Below are positions 33,906 through 46,506 of a stretch of 64,000 nt of DNA, piece by piece (the first letter of the stretch is position 1; the number at the start of each line of letters is the position of its first letter). The translations under genes and the position numbers were made by a program. The stretch is taken from contig JAPEHQ010000006.1 of assembly GCA_027405735.1 (NCBI GenBank), forward strand, positions 310,001 to 374,000, read 5' to 3'. The DNA comes from Mucor racemosus (Eukaryota; Mucoromycota; Mucoromycetes; Mucorales; Mucoraceae). The notes under the pieces were generated by a model, which worked only from the letters and a program-made list of their open reading frames with translations, was not told where the DNA came from and made no database searches.

Positions 33906-35823
33906 TAAAAATGTGCTGCTGGCGGCGAACAATTCACTAAAGAAAACTAGAATTCCGTCCATCTAATAAATCACACCCTGCTCTGTATATATCATTGTAT
34001 TGCTTTTTAATTCTACTGATACACTTGTTGAAAAAATAAATATTGTTACTTTTTTTTTTCAAGACAATCAACCTTTTTCTTGGTGTAATATGACATGCTG
34101 ATGACCTTTGATAAGCTGATTCTAGAGAGGCACAACAGCCCCAATTTTTCGCATATTTGACTTTAAACGATTGTAAAATCAACAGTTTTAACTTTCTATT
34201 AATTAAAGTAATAATATTCAGTGCTTTGGTTCTTGTCTATTGTCTGATATATTTTTCTGTGGTTTACAGCTGGTTTAGAGCTGTCAAAAGGTGTTTTATC
34301 AAAGCTCAACATTGACATTTGGCAAGTAGAAGCATACGTAAAAAAATGTTTCAAAGGCCGACTTTCGCTCGTTTGAAATTTTCGCCAAAATGATGGATTT
34401 TGATTTTTTAAATACTTCCGCCCTCGATATCTCAACGTACTGTATAACAAACATGCATGCATTATTAATTAATTTATATGTAAAATTTTGTGTAGATTCC
34501 AATGGCTCACTTTGTTTGATAATTTATCACCAAAAATATTTAGTAATTTGGAAAAAACGTGATTTTCGTTTTTGGTGGAAAAGTAAAAATTCCGAATATG
34601 CAACAGCCAATCAAACGTTTCCATATGATTTTTATATCAATTTGAGCCATTTGGGTCTTAGAAAAGCCTTAGTAAAAAGTGCCATTTTTGGGGTCAAATT
34701 TCCAATTTTAGTGATTTGGATGATTTGGACGCATGATGGCAAGGGTTCAATGGTGATTTTGAAGGTTGATTTTTATATCCAAAAAAAAATGAGCAAATGC
34801 AACAGCAAGTAACTACGGGTTATGAGAAATGGTTCTGGCTAGTTCTGCGAATTTAAAAGTCCCAAAAACTATCGAAAAATACGCATACAAATTACGCATT
34901 TTTGAACATTTTTAACGCAAAATTTGAAATATAAACGTAAAACTTAAATTAAACAAGCACTTTTCGTGATTGCATTTCAGTTCTCTGATCATTAGATATA
35001 GGACATGCCATAATTTGGATCTGCTGTTAGTTTTAAAGCGGCATTACATGTGTAAATAGTACCCATTCCATAGGGCAAAAATGGGTTAATTGCGTCAAAA
35101 TACGATTGGCAAAAATTATAAGGTATTACACAACACAAAACAGAAAGTGCTCAACTAGAAATTTTCAGGGATGTAATTTTGTTATTCTATCTTAAAAATT
35201 GCAAACGTTATACATCGTTTTAGCGTTGACTTTTCTGCGTTCCAGGTGATGTACACTCATTTAAAGGATTTTCCTAAGCTTTGAGAAAGAGATATAAGCT
35301 TCAAAAAATAATTATATTTTTTGATTGCATTTAATATATACCTCTGTATTATTTTTTATTCAAATTGATGAGTAGGTTTTGTAAAAATGTAGGCTTTTAT
35401 ATCTTGATTCGGAAACTGAAAACAGTGCAACTTTGAGTTTTTGCACACAAAAATAAGCGATACGTCCCAAAATTTAACTGAATATACAATAACAAGTTTG
35501 TTATAACATATGTTGTATGCTACAAATAAGATTTTGCTCAATTTTTGGTATCTTTAAATGTAGATTGTAAAGAAAATGAGAGCTTTTTGTTTAATTTTGG
35601 ATGGTGCAATCAATAGAAAAAGGGAGATTTCGTGACCTTCATGCCGTACATAGTGCGAAGAATTTTGTTTTGGTTGAAAGAGAATAGGAAGGGTGGTCAG
35701 TAGGAGCCTTATTTAGACATACGAAAAAATCTGAGTTTCTGTGCCCAGCGATTTTCCAAGAAAAATGAGCATAGAGCATCAATTATGATACCCCCTCTTC
35801 CCGAACATCTATAACCGTCCGAA
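33906..35823. other. Intergenic; one unsupported 140-codon frame
   Basis: About 1.9 kb between the ubiquitin protease and RPL38. The longest frame (34,390-34,812, plus) encodes a Lys/Trp/Phe-rich peptide with no recognised domain. Its composition is close to that of surrounding AT-rich DNA, so it is not called as a gene. No copy elsewhere in the window was noticed. Confidence 0.4.
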
Positions 35824-36373
35824 ATGGTAAATACATATACAGCGTACATCGATGATAGAGAAAGAGAGAATGATATGGATGATGGAAAAATTGATTTAGA
35901 TGGATGTATTATAATAATTTGGATGGATGTAAAATTATAATTTGGGATGCAACATTTTAGCATCACATTACGAGATTTCAACGAGAAAGCATAGATCCAG
36001 TTTTGTCTCTTAACAACTCCACCTTTCTCTATCTTTGATTACGCTATTCATGTGTGTGTGTACAATATAACTAATGTATGTTTTTTTTTTCTTCTTTCCT
36101 ATAAAACAGCCTCAGCAAATTAAGGATATCAAGCAGTTCCTTGAAATTGCCCGTAGAAAGGATGCTCAATCTGCCCGTATCAAGAAGAACGCTGACTCTG
36201 TCAAGTTCAAGGTCAGATGTTCTCGTTATCTCTACACTCTTGTTGTCAAGGACAAGTCTAAGGCTACCAAGCTCAGACAATCTCTCCCTCCTGGTAAGTT
36301 GTGTAAACAGAGAAATTTAAAAGCTTTTTAAACTAACTTTTATATTATAGCCCTTGTTGTCAACGAGATCTAA
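35824..36373 (+). CDS. RPL38: 60S ribosomal protein L38 (eL38)
   Basis: Exons 36,110-36,293 and 36,351-36,373 encode all but the first residue: [39 protein letters not shown] and the terminal LPPALVVNEI, a clear L38. The ATG must lie upstream. I place it at 35,824-35,826, where ATG is followed at once by a GTAAAT donor and preceded by a pyrimidine-rich stretch typical of ribosomal-protein promoters, giving a 283-nt first intron and 69 residues in all. The first exon is inferred; an alternative ATG with another donor is possible. The ATG-only first exon parallels the calmodulin-like gene nearby. Confidence 0.9.
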
Positions 36374-36498
36374 ATTTAATCAAGCCCCATCATTTATACT
36401 GTAGCTTTTTTTTATTGTAGTTTTTCTTTAATAAAATTGGAGAAAACTCGTTTGAGATCAAAATCAAAGCAAAATAGGTATTGATGGTTATAATAGTA

Positions 36499-37530
36499 TT
36501 ACATTGGAATTTTTGTATTTTCTGATTCTTGTCGATTTTGATACGATTCTTTTCGTTTTTGATTATCTAATTCCACCTGAATTGCAGTCTTTTGTCTCCA
36601 TAGCTTTTCTAGTGTAGTTTGAGGAGAGAAACGTTGGGATTCTTGAAAGATATACGAATGTTAGGTTATCGCTTTTTTTTTTTTTTTTTTATCTTGATAG
36701 CATTCTTACCTAATATCATTTCATTTACTTCGTCTGCTATTTTGTCTCTATGATGTTGGCTAGAACGATCATGATTTTCCAAATCAGTATAAGCAATAAG
36801 AGAAGTTGCATTATTTGTTAATTCAGCATATATTTTACTGCAAGGCCGAAAGTAGAATTTTGCAAATTGAATAGCTTCAATGGGACCCGAAGTTTTCAAT
36901 GTTTCTACAAATTGTTGGCAACGTAGTTTATATATGGTATAATGTGATTTTGGTAATGTTGATTTATCATTTAAAGAGGCTTCCATTCGATTGATTGTAT
37001 TGTATGTTCTTATCAAATTTGGAAAATGCTTTTCGATTAGAGTAAATGCTTTACCAATATCTCCTTCTCTAATTGCATTGTGAATATCTATTTTATGATA
37101 AGTATATTTCCTTTTTCTGTCAAGTATTTAACCTTACCTTTTCTTGCATCAATGTGATTCCATTCAATGTTATTTTTATCAAGTGTCGAGATATCAACAG
37201 TTTCTATATAAATATATATATATATATATAAATATCGTGTCAATATAAATAGAACAAATAATATTTATTTTTTTATGCAATTTTCTTACGCTTATTATTG
37301 TTTGATATATTTAATGATTCATTGTCTAACATACGCCAAGTTTAGCTTTTTATTTTGGTATTATCAAGCATTACGTGTATACCTTGATAGTTTAAATTTG
37401 CTTTTATCGCTTTGGAGCATTCGTCTAAACGTTGCATCTCGTCTAGTAAAGCTTTTGCTGTATCCTTGTAGCAATAATGAAGTAAATACTCTATTATAAT
37501 ATCTTTGCAGTCTGTATTAGAGTCATTCAT
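36499..37530 (-). CDS. LisH-CTLH-CRA domain protein (GID/CTLH complex or RanBPM-like)
   Basis: Five exons (37,530-37,383, 37,325-37,290, 37,203-37,138, 37,087-36,710, 36,641-36,499) give 256 residues. A LisH motif lies at residues 10-40 (DIIIEYLLHYCYKDTAKALL). A CTLH segment follows with DIHNAIREGDIGKAFTLIEK, then a CRA-type helical region (KLRCQQFVETLKTSGPIEAI, QFAKFYFRPC). The C-terminal tail is charged (LEKLWRQKTAIQVELDNQKR). LisH-CTLH-CRA proteins are scaffold subunits of the GID/CTLH ubiquitin ligase. No SPRY domain is present, so it resembles Gid8/TWA1 in layout, though length and sequence are not a clean match. A (TA)n tract lies in intron 2. It faces away from the MFS gene, sharing a promoter. 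Confidence 0.75.
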
Positions 37531-38140
37531 TATGGTTTATTTTGTTTATTAAAAAAAAAAGGTTTTTGGTGTAGGAAAAAGAAAAAAAGAAAACTAGTTG
37601 TATATTCAAAATTGTCGTACAAAAACACATATTCAACATCATACACACGCACTCTTAACTACACACATTTACAAAAAGTTGGTAATGGAAAAAGCCAATC
37701 ATGTCGATGCTACTACCCAATTAAAGCTTGATGTTTAGCCCTGTTTATTTCTAATATAAAGTTTGTACATCTTTGATTCACATTAAATCCCGGCTCAACA
37801 AAGCTTTAATAAGGTGATTTACATGCAGCAAGAAACTTTGTTTCTTTCAAATAATCCAGAATAAAAATTATCAAGATATTAGAGATTGTTCTTTTTCTGC
37901 ATTAAACTCGATTTAGTGTTTGGTGCAACTATTAATTCTGCTGACATGCCAGATATATAGAGAAATCAAAAAAGCTAAATAGAAGGATTAGCGGGGAAAC
38001 TTTTCCAATGCTTCTTGCAAAATTTATAACATAGCAAACATTTATAAATTGAAACCCAAGATTTTCTCTTCTTTTTTCCTTTTTCCTTTTTTCCTTTTGT
38101 GCATATATAAATAAATCAAGGCAACATTTCTTTTTCCAGA
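37531..38140. promoter_or_regulatory. Divergent promoter region LisH protein / MFS transporter
   Basis: About 610 bp between two outward-facing starts; pyrimidine-rich tracts (TTTTTCCTTTTTTCC) lie shortly before the MFS ATG. No gene recognised. Confidence 0.4.
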
Positions 38141-39845
38141 ATGTCAAATAAAACTTCAATGGAAATTGAACGTCAGGCTACAAATACAAAAGCAACCGTT
38201 GGTTTTGAAAAAGGAAACGATACATCAGTGACTTATGTTGATGGATTTAAAGAAGAAGAAGATCGTCTGTCAATTGAATCGGAAACGCAAGAATATGTAT
38301 TGAAGCAACCACCAGATGGTGGAAGAGCATGGTTGGTCTTATTTGGATGTTTTTGTGTATGTCTTTTTTATGTATATAATCCCGAGAATGGAAAAATTAA
38401 CCTTTTTTTTTTTTTTTTTTTTTTTTTTCGTCTTTAAACAGGGTCTGTTTTGCACGTAATTATTTTAGATATCTTAACTTTATCTATAAACTTGTTAGCT
38501 AAACAATTATATTTTTAAATAGCCAAGGATATAATTATGTATGGGGTATATTTTTGAATTACTACAATCAACATGTCTTTCCCGATCAAATGACGGCATT
38601 ATCTTGGATTGGTTCTTTATGGTTAGCGCTTGCAAATATCGTAGGACCATTTTATAGTTGGTTCGCTGTTAAAGTTGGTTACAAATGGATGCTAATTTCA
38701 GCTATCGTATTATGGTCATTAGGTATTATGATGGCTAGTATTGCAACAGAGGTACAAAGAGAAATAGCTGTGTGAATATCATGAGTTTCTCAAGATCTAA
38801 TATATTGATTTTATAGATCTGGCATCTCTATTTAACTCAAGGTGTATTAATGGGTGTGGGTGCTTCATTGGTTTGGTTTCCTTGTGTTAGCGCTGCTCAA
38901 CAATGGTTTTCAAAACGTAGAGGTTTGAGTGTGGGTATCGCTATTTCAGGCTCAGGGTTCGGTGGCCTCATTCTTTCTAATGTGATACAAGCTGCTATTG
39001 ACCATCTGGGATATCAATGGGCACTCCGTATTGTTGGCTTCATCTCTTTTGTGTTACTTATTATCGCTGCCTGTACTGTACGACCTTTGAATGTACCTCA
39101 GAAGACTGAGATCAAGATCCTGGACTTGCGTCCTTTCCGTAATTTCCAGTTTGTTTTATTGTTTGCTATCCAATTTATTGGTAATTTTGCTTTCAATGTA
39201 AGTGTGGTGTAGTGCATGTAAATGTGCATATTTACTTAATTGTTTCATTTAAATAGGTTCCTTCAAGTTTCTTGCCTGGTAAATTTTTATACATAAAGAA
39301 TAAAATAAGAGTCTTTTTTATTAACCTGATTCAAATTAGCTTATGCCGATTATCTCGGTTTAGATCCCTGGATTGGTACTAACATGTCTGCCATTATTTC
39401 TGGTGTGATGATTGTGGGTAAAATCTCAAGCGGTTTTATCAGTGATTACGTCGGTCGTGCCAACATGACATTTATAACTACTACCATGACAGGTGTAATG
39501 TGTCTTGCTGTTTGGCTTACTACAACTACTGCCGCTGGCATTTGGTCGTTCTCTGCAATGTTTGGTTATTTTGGTGGTGGATACCTTGTCATGGTTCCTG
39601 CATTATTAGGTCAAGTAGTAGGTATGGAAGATATTGAATCTGCTAATGGTTTATTGTTCTTTGCTTGGTTCTTTGGTGGATTATTTGGTTCTCCTATTTG
39701 TGCTGCCCTTATTAATGACGCTAGTGGCCATCCTACTTACAATCATGCAATTATCTTTGGTGGTGTGCTCATGGTTTTTGCTGGTTTATTAGCATGGGCA
39801 GTGCGTGTCTTGAGAGCTGGTTGGAAACCATTTATCAAAGTTTAG
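38141..39845 (+). CDS. MFS transporter, monocarboxylate-porter (MCT/MCH) type
   Basis: Six exons (38,141-38,356, 38,442-38,455, 38,523-38,751, 38,817-39,197, 39,257-39,278, 39,340-39,845) give 455 residues with consistent phases. About 55 hydrophilic residues precede PPDGGRAWLVLFGCF, the family signature D-G-G-x-[GA]-W at the start of TM1. Twelve membrane segments can be traced, including LTQGVLMGVGASLVWFPC, RRGLSVGIAISGSGFGGLIL (the R-G-x6-G-x-G-x-G loop), and the second-half RAN-type loop SGFISDYVGRANM. Substrates in fungi are mostly unknown (monocarboxylates, riboflavin or others). One exon is only 14 nt and intron 1 holds a T run of about 26. Confidence 0.88.
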
Positions 39846-39994
39846 AATCATCATTTTATTTTACCTGTTATTCCGTTAATCTATTACTACTATTACTACT
39901 GCCATTTTTATTTAAATACCATCTTTATTTCCCTTTTCAGTTGTATTATTTTCTAAAGCATATAATAATAAAAATCTAAAATGTCGTAATGATA

Positions 39995-40285
39995 TTATTC
40001 AATCATAGTAAACTTCTCATTAAATGTTACACCGTATGCTAAGTAGCAAATAGAAATTAGACACATATACATGTAGTATGTAGAAGGACCACATAATACA
40101 GTTCCCCCACGGGCTGAGATGTCCCCTAAAATAATGGCGTAATATGATTATACATATGTGGTTACAGATTGCTGGAATACCGTTAGTATTGTGTACAAAA
40201 GGAATCATGTTACATGCCAATATAATTCCAACTCTCATAAATGTCAAAATTATACTCGTACATACATAATTAGGTTTTTGTTCAC
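39995..40285 (-). CDS. Possible small membrane protein, unknown (3' exons only)
   Basis: Two minus-strand stretches fit a splice in phase: about 40,285-40,181, ending N-G at an AACG|GTATTC donor, and 40,125-39,995 after a TTTTAG acceptor. The joined product includes MRVGIILACNMIPFVHNTNG, then DISARGGTVLCGPSTYYMYM and CLISICYLAYGVTFN, and stops at TAA. It has two likely membrane segments. I could not fix a start codon or upstream exons and recognise no family. It lies between the convergent MFS gene and repeat DNA, so it may be a remnant cut by repeats. Confidence 0.35.
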
Positions 40286-40569
40286 TATCTATGGATGAGG
40301 CACTCAATATGCAAAATTTTGATTAGGAGGCTATTGACTTTCGGAAGATGTCTAATATATAACAGGGTTGCAGTTCTCAACAATCATTAAAACTGCCTAA
40401 AATAGAAGTTATTAAGTGTAGAGAAAGATGAATATTGAGCTTGAACACGATAGTATTGCATCAATATACATCATCTTTTTTTTGCAATTGCAAGGGGGTT
40501 TTTTTTATCTTTTTATGGTTGATTACAAAATATTCGTTATATTGACCAGCGTTCCTATATTCTCATCAT

Positions 40570-42380
40570 AATCCTCATTGAACTCTATTGGACGCAATTA
40601 AGTTGTTTTCGAGATTTTAATTCTTCGTGGCGATATCCACAAAAATGTACATGATGTATCATTCTTAACCTGCTGTCAAATCCAAAAGTAAAACAATACC
40701 GTAGTTCAGGAACCGAAATTCAAGTCAATTAAACATCAACGGAACCACAGTTCCAGCATGATGTTCCATCATCATGCCACATTAATATAATAGATAACAC
40801 CTATAATTCTTATCACATCATCATTTCCCTCAACTCAATTAATATATAAACCCTCTTTATTTCCTTTTAATAAACGATATCTCTTTACTTGATTAAATCT
40901 ATGGTTTTATTTAACGTAAACATATTCTGATAAATCAGTACACCTAAAATACCTTCCAAATTTAAGGGACACATGTATATAAATTCAGAAATTGAATTTT
41001 TTTTTAGGAAAACCTCGTTTTTTCTATGAAAATGTACCTAGAAGATTTAGTAACGATCGCATTATGCTAACTATTCGTGAATTCATTTTATATTTCATGA
41101 AAGACTCAAAAACACGTAAAATCCACTGCTTTTTCCTTAAAAACTGGGTCTCACTTTTCATCCCTGCTATACTTTTTTTTTCACTAAATAACAACACGAT
41201 AAAATTATATTCCAATGTACCTGAGATGTTCACCTTTAATTCAAAAACAAGTATCCGGAAATATCCTATTTTTTGCAGTTGGTATTAATTTTTCAGTGCT
41301 AAGGTTTCAGATTTTTTACGCGTATTTCACTGCTAATGGATTGAAAACTTTGAGGGTTCATATCTCTAGAAACAATTAAGCTATACTAACATTTTTTAAT
41401 AATAAAACTTACTTGTTTTGAAGTGTTCTATAATATATTTGAATATAAAAAAATTCTTAGCACTTTTATTTTTATTTTCATTTTTTTGGGCATTTCTATA
41501 GTAGGTTTCAAAATATTGGCTAAATTGAGCAGCATTTTTTTTGCACTCATGTCATTAAGCTTGTAAATCTCTCTCGGACCCAATTTAGAGTTTCTCAAAA
41601 TATTGATTTTTTGTGGAGATATCCTACAAAATGTGTACAAAAAGGTACCTCCATTTCTAGCTTCCATTTTTTCCTTATATACCCTCATCCCAAATTCTGA
41701 ATCTGAAAATTTTTTTGACAAAAATCTCTTTTTCTCTACGAAAAATGTAGTTAAAAGATTAAATAATAGCTAGATCGATAGGTAATTTTACTGTGCATTA
41801 TATGCATTACTTATATTAAAAATATTTTTATAAAAAGTGATGTGTATCTTCAGAAAACCTCCAACATTTCAATTGCATTTTACGCAAAATTTAATGTTAA
41901 ATGTTTGTCTGAATTTTATTTAGATGGATGCAAAATTCAAAACTGTACAAAAGCTGTTTAGTATACTAGGTCGACTTATTTTGCAGTTCATGATCAATTA
42001 AACGATTTTGTTTTTTTCATCATTTTTCGTCCATTTTTTAAAATAAATTTTGGAACCCAGTTATCATAAGCTGTAAGCTGTGATAGCAACTATTATTTTG
42101 ATTATCTCGATGAAAAATCAATATTTTTGGCTGAAACAAAAAATACAGAGTAGCAATCAATTAGATCTACATTGTGAATACAGAAATTAAGCCCTGGATA
42201 ATGAGTTTTAAGTTTTACAAAATAATAAACTAATATTTACAACTGCAGAAAACAAAGAAAAAAACCCCATCCTTGTGAAGAATATTGATCCAATTAATCT
42301 CCAATTATACATGATGGTAGATTTACATATATCCTCCATAAAAATTTATATTTCTACTTTCACAGATCACTGTGAATTGA
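40570..42380 (+). repeat. Repeat family D, copy 2 (with a decayed outlier piece at its left)
   Basis: The body 40,985-42,380 aligns with 24,560-25,920 and 48,300-49,790. A short piece at 40,575-40,655 (GATATCCACAAAAATGTAC, as in the core of D) is a separate, more decayed fragment. Nothing else was recognised from 40,310 to 40,985. Confidence 0.7.
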
Positions 42381-42431
42381 GGAAACCATCCGCAAAACAT
42401 GATAATTTGTCCAATAATAAAACCATGTGCT

Positions 42432-43345
42432 GTGTCGTATATTTTCATGTTTGATAAATAATACTTAAAAAAGAATATAATTAAAAGAGAATGAGTAATG
42501 AATTATTTCTTCAACTGTATAATAAAAACAAGATATCATTTATTTAGATATAAAAGTATGGCCTTTTATTATATTGATTTGACATTGAGATCCTGAGATG
42601 TAATTTAATAAGACACTATTGAACCATTGAACCATTAGATCTTTTTGATAGTAATCTATGGATGGAAATGGATCAATCATGATTTAACCGTGCTTGCAGA
42701 GCTTATGAGTTGCCTTGTTTCAATGTTGCGCTAAATATGCTTGGATATTGATTTGATAGTTATTTGATTAATTAACCGCTGGGATAAAATAATATAGTGT
42801 CATAATTGAAGTCCAAACGTTCTTGTTAGTTTCTGCTGGATAAACTTAGTACGCTAGAGGTTTCTTATTTATAGTATCCGATATCAAGACTTTTCACTTC
42901 AATACACGTCGTAGTTGCTACAAAAACGTAAATATAAAAAGCAATAGGAAATACAATTATAACTCTTCTAAGTTTATTAAAGGTATAAAGTAAAGCAACG
43001 ATTCATCTACTCGATGGATCGTTGTGGTATTTATATTAAATGTCTAATTCAAATTACTAATGCAGTAATTCGATCTTTTTGGTTTTAAAGCTGATGGGAA
43101 AAGGGATTAGCAATTACTAATTCAAGTTATACAATTATTATCTATAATTGTTGTTTGCAATTTTAAACTATAGCTAAGTTTCTATATTTCATAATCTTGG
43201 TTCTCACACCAGATTCATGTTATTCATTACTAATTCAATTTGATGTGTGAAAGACTGCCAGTAGTTCACAACAGTAGTCCATAAATTGTATGATGGACTG
43301 ATACTGTAGAAGGTGATAACATATGGTACTTGGTGGCATACAACA
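42432..43345 (+). repeat. Repeat family E, copy 2, split by a solo LTR
   Basis: Pieces 42,432-42,915 and 43,274-43,345 align with 2,328-2,866. The junction sequence GTCGTAGT... in copy 1 (about 2,790) is the empty site. Confidence 0.8.
42916..43273 (-). mobile_element. Solo LTR, type III, relative of the full-length Ty3/gypsy LTR (358 bp)
   Basis: On the plus strand it begins TGCTACAAAAA and shares further landmarks (ACAATTATAACTCTT, TATAAAGTAAA) with the LTR at 7,032-7,352. It ends CACAACA. A perfect 5-bp duplication GTAGT flanks it (42,911-42,915; 43,274-43,278). Sequence divergence from the full-length LTR shows it is older or from a sister family. Confidence 0.85.
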
Positions 43346-43424
43346 TGCAGAATGTGTCCCTCTTGTGCTTGTGAAATAAGATATTCATAAAGAAAATGGA
43401 TTTCCGAAATAGCACTAAAAATAC

Positions 43425-44061
43425 TGGAGTAGAGAAAAGAAGAAAACAATTATTGGTAGTCTTTTGAAAGCTGCGCATTGAAATGTAAAACGAAAAAAAA
43501 AGCGAGGGGATGATTAGCTGCGCTTCTAGCCCGGCAAGCACAAGTTCCGAAGAAAATCCGCTTAAACGAGTTTCGAACCCACAACCTCTCCGTTTGAACT
43601 AGTTGTAAAGCGCATAAGCCTAGCAACTAGGACAAACGTCCCCTGTATGTTTGCTTTTTTAATTGCTGTCCCTCTACTTATCTGTTATTTTATTTTTCTC
43701 GATTTGTGCAATATTGAATAATTTGACCATATTTTTTCTCTTTGGTATATAATACCGTTATTTGCTGAGTATCAGCAGCAATTTGGTTTACAAAAAAATC
43801 TTTATTTCTGATCGAAATATAAAGAGAAATCTGTTATTTTTGCCTTATATATATCATGTAATTATGCTACTAGGTATTACAATAATGCAAAAGCTGGCTT
43901 TATTTCATTTAAATACATAACTGAAGTTTTCAGTAAGCATATAATCAATAGATTCAAAATAGCGCTATGTATATATACAAAAATTTAGTAGTAGATAAAA
44001 CATGTATTATACATAGTAACAAAATTTTTATAATCTATAAAAGTTACGGTCATCAATGTTG
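43425..44061. mobile_element. 637-bp insertion of unknown class with tRNA-like segment
   Basis: Absent from the sister copy near 63,580, which reads straight through CTAAAAATACCAGATC. Flanked by a 7-bp duplication AAAATAC (43,418-43,424; 44,062-44,068). It has no TG...CA ends. On its minus strand, 43,641-43,493, lies a box-B-like GGTTCGAAACT, a weak box A, complementary ends GGGGA/TCCCC and a T9 run that could end Pol III transcription. A SINE-like origin is possible but the tRNA-like part is not at the expected 5' end. Confidence 0.6.
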
Positions 44062-46153
44062 AAAATACCAGATCTCGTCCTATCCCCACAAGAAAACAAT
44101 ATCTGCTAATAGAGTAATACAGTATATATATAATAAAAATTGATTTTTAGATCTTTTTCCATGTAGAAGCTGAACGATCACACTGCATTATGGTATTTGT
44201 GTAATTATTTTTCTTACTAATTAATCAATATAAAAAATTTGCAATTTATTTTGTTTGTTCTGTCCTTCACAACCTATTTTGACTTGCTGTAGTACACGAA
44301 GAAACTACGCTCGATAAGTTAAAATAAATTTTAAAAAGAACTTCATAGTTTCTGAAATGTCAAAACGGTCTTAATAAGAAATAATCTTGCCAAAATATTA
44401 CACTTCTTATTAACAATACATCCAGAGGATGTATTTATATACTTTTCATTATAACTATTACACAGAATTACTATCTAAGAACACTACGCCAATTTAGTAA
44501 GACGCATGTGAATCAACGTGGACACCTGTTGATTTACTATAATACCAAATATTGACTACGACCTTGAATGTGCGATCACCTCGTGTGCAGTTTCTTTTGT
44601 TGTGTCCATGTGCATATTGTTATCTTTTTAACCATATTCGGTGGTCACAGCAGCTCAAGCTATAGTGTGCAGCCCACCTGGACACAACGAAATCATCTTG
44701 TGCAGCATAGGTCGACCGTAGTGCGACTAAATATTAATGAATCAGAGAAAATACAACTGGTGAAAAATTGAGACTCAATGTACATCGGTCGAGATCAAGA
44801 TTCATAAGAGGTCCATTTATTATGTAGTGGAAATTGCAACATTTTGATGGATAGAAATTACATGACCAAAATGTTGTGTTTGCCTCAGGATTTTTAAAAG
44901 AGTTTAAAAGCATTGAATAAATTGGCTGAGACAAAGAGGGTAAAAAGGCGGCAGTAGGTTCCAGTGATGGTCATGTTTATGTTTATGATATTGGAGAGGT
45001 AAGATTAAAGCTTAATGTAAATCACCTCTAGCGCAATAATTATAAAGTAAGATTATAATATTATCATCAAATAAACTACCACACGATATTAACATATATA
45101 AAGATTTACAGTAATAAGCTCAAATCAAGTGGGTACAGCATCGTAAATTCTTGAAAAAGTTTTCAAGTACTATAAAATCTCTTGTTTTTAAGACTTACAA
45201 GGCTTATAAGCGGAATATTAATTTAAAAAACTATTCTTGTCCAGATCATCAATTTTGACATTTTTTAATTTTTTTTTTCTGATTTTGCAAATCTAGAGTT
45301 AATTATACTACCAATTAAAAAAACAAAAAATATAAGCATGTACAACATTTAGCGCTCTATTTACTCAATAAAAAATATACAATATTTTTATTGCAAAATA
45401 TTACATGAAAATCCTTTAACCAAAAAACCGTTTTTGGGGCAAAAGTACAAAGTTTCATTACTTAACATTTAATATTAAGCATTTATAAAATGTGTATTAT
45501 CTATAGCTACAATTTTCTCTCATAATGTAGTATATTTAGACGTCGATTTTGGTATCAAAATTTGATTTTTCTGTTTTTTGATCAAAATCATGAGTGTTGG
45601 TAAGAGTAAAATGAGCCCCGAAAAATGTCCGCTACAAAATCTGAATTTTCAGACCGTACGTGGTTAAATATAAGAAAAGTTTAAAAAAAACCGCTCTTTT
45701 ATTTAAAACTTAGATATATACCATAGTATAAGAGACTTAGCCATTCAATCGTGCTATGCTCGATTACGGTGTTGCTCTACGGGCTCGCTTTTGCAATTTT
45801 TTAATGAATGTATGATATGACAGGCGATTTTTTTGGTAGAAAAATGTGTGTTTTTATGGTAACAGATATTGCCTCTTTTGTTTAGTTTATGGGTTGATGC
45901 GCTGAAATACTGCTTTTAGATTGGCTGAAATGAGCAAGTTAGCATGGTTTTAATTGTGCTAAATAATGTAAAGCCTTGAAAATTCTTTTCTACGTGTGTT
46001 ATTTCTCTTTTTTTTGTTTTCATATTCCAAGGAGATATTTACCGTTTAATAATAAGGCATATCAGACTATCAAGCTGGTATTCTTTTCTTGTGCCTGAAT
46101 ACGCATTCTATCATAAGGGACTCATGCTTTTAATATAGGTAGCAGTCTATTAT

Positions 46154-46506
46154 TGTTACGCCAGGAGATTATATTAATCTCAAAGTTAAAATGTGTACTA
46201 AATCGTTTAATAAAAATAAAGGAAAACTGTGATAAAATGAAAGAGCACACTAAAACTAAAGAACTTTGTTATTATAAGATCGAAACATCTTCTTTTATAT
46301 TCACATTCTCTAATTATATGACTAGTCTAAAATGAGTCTAATTATATATATATATATCCAATCAAGTCCAGGTGACACATACTAGTTCCACATTCCTGTA
46401 TAAACAGAGCTTCATAACATAAGACACAGCAATAATTTAGAGCTTAAAATATCAAACTGTGTCGTAATCGTAACCAAGGAACGCACCTAGATCTGTGGAT
46501 GCAACA
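46154..46506. mobile_element. Solo LTR, type I, second copy (353 bp)
   Basis: Same ends as 3,806-4,153 (TGTTACGCCAGG...GATGCAACA) and close throughout. It interrupts family A where the other copies read AGTCTATTATGTTAGAG; ATTAT occurs on both sides, with three extra bases on the right. Confidence 0.82.

Noticed and set aside
34390..34812. 140-codon open frame
   Set aside because: No recognised domain, composition follows local AT-rich DNA, no supporting splice or promoter context.
43493..43641. Ordinary tRNA gene
   Set aside because: Box B is present but T-stem pairing is poor, acceptor 3' strand is about 55 nt too far and no proper anticodon arm forms.
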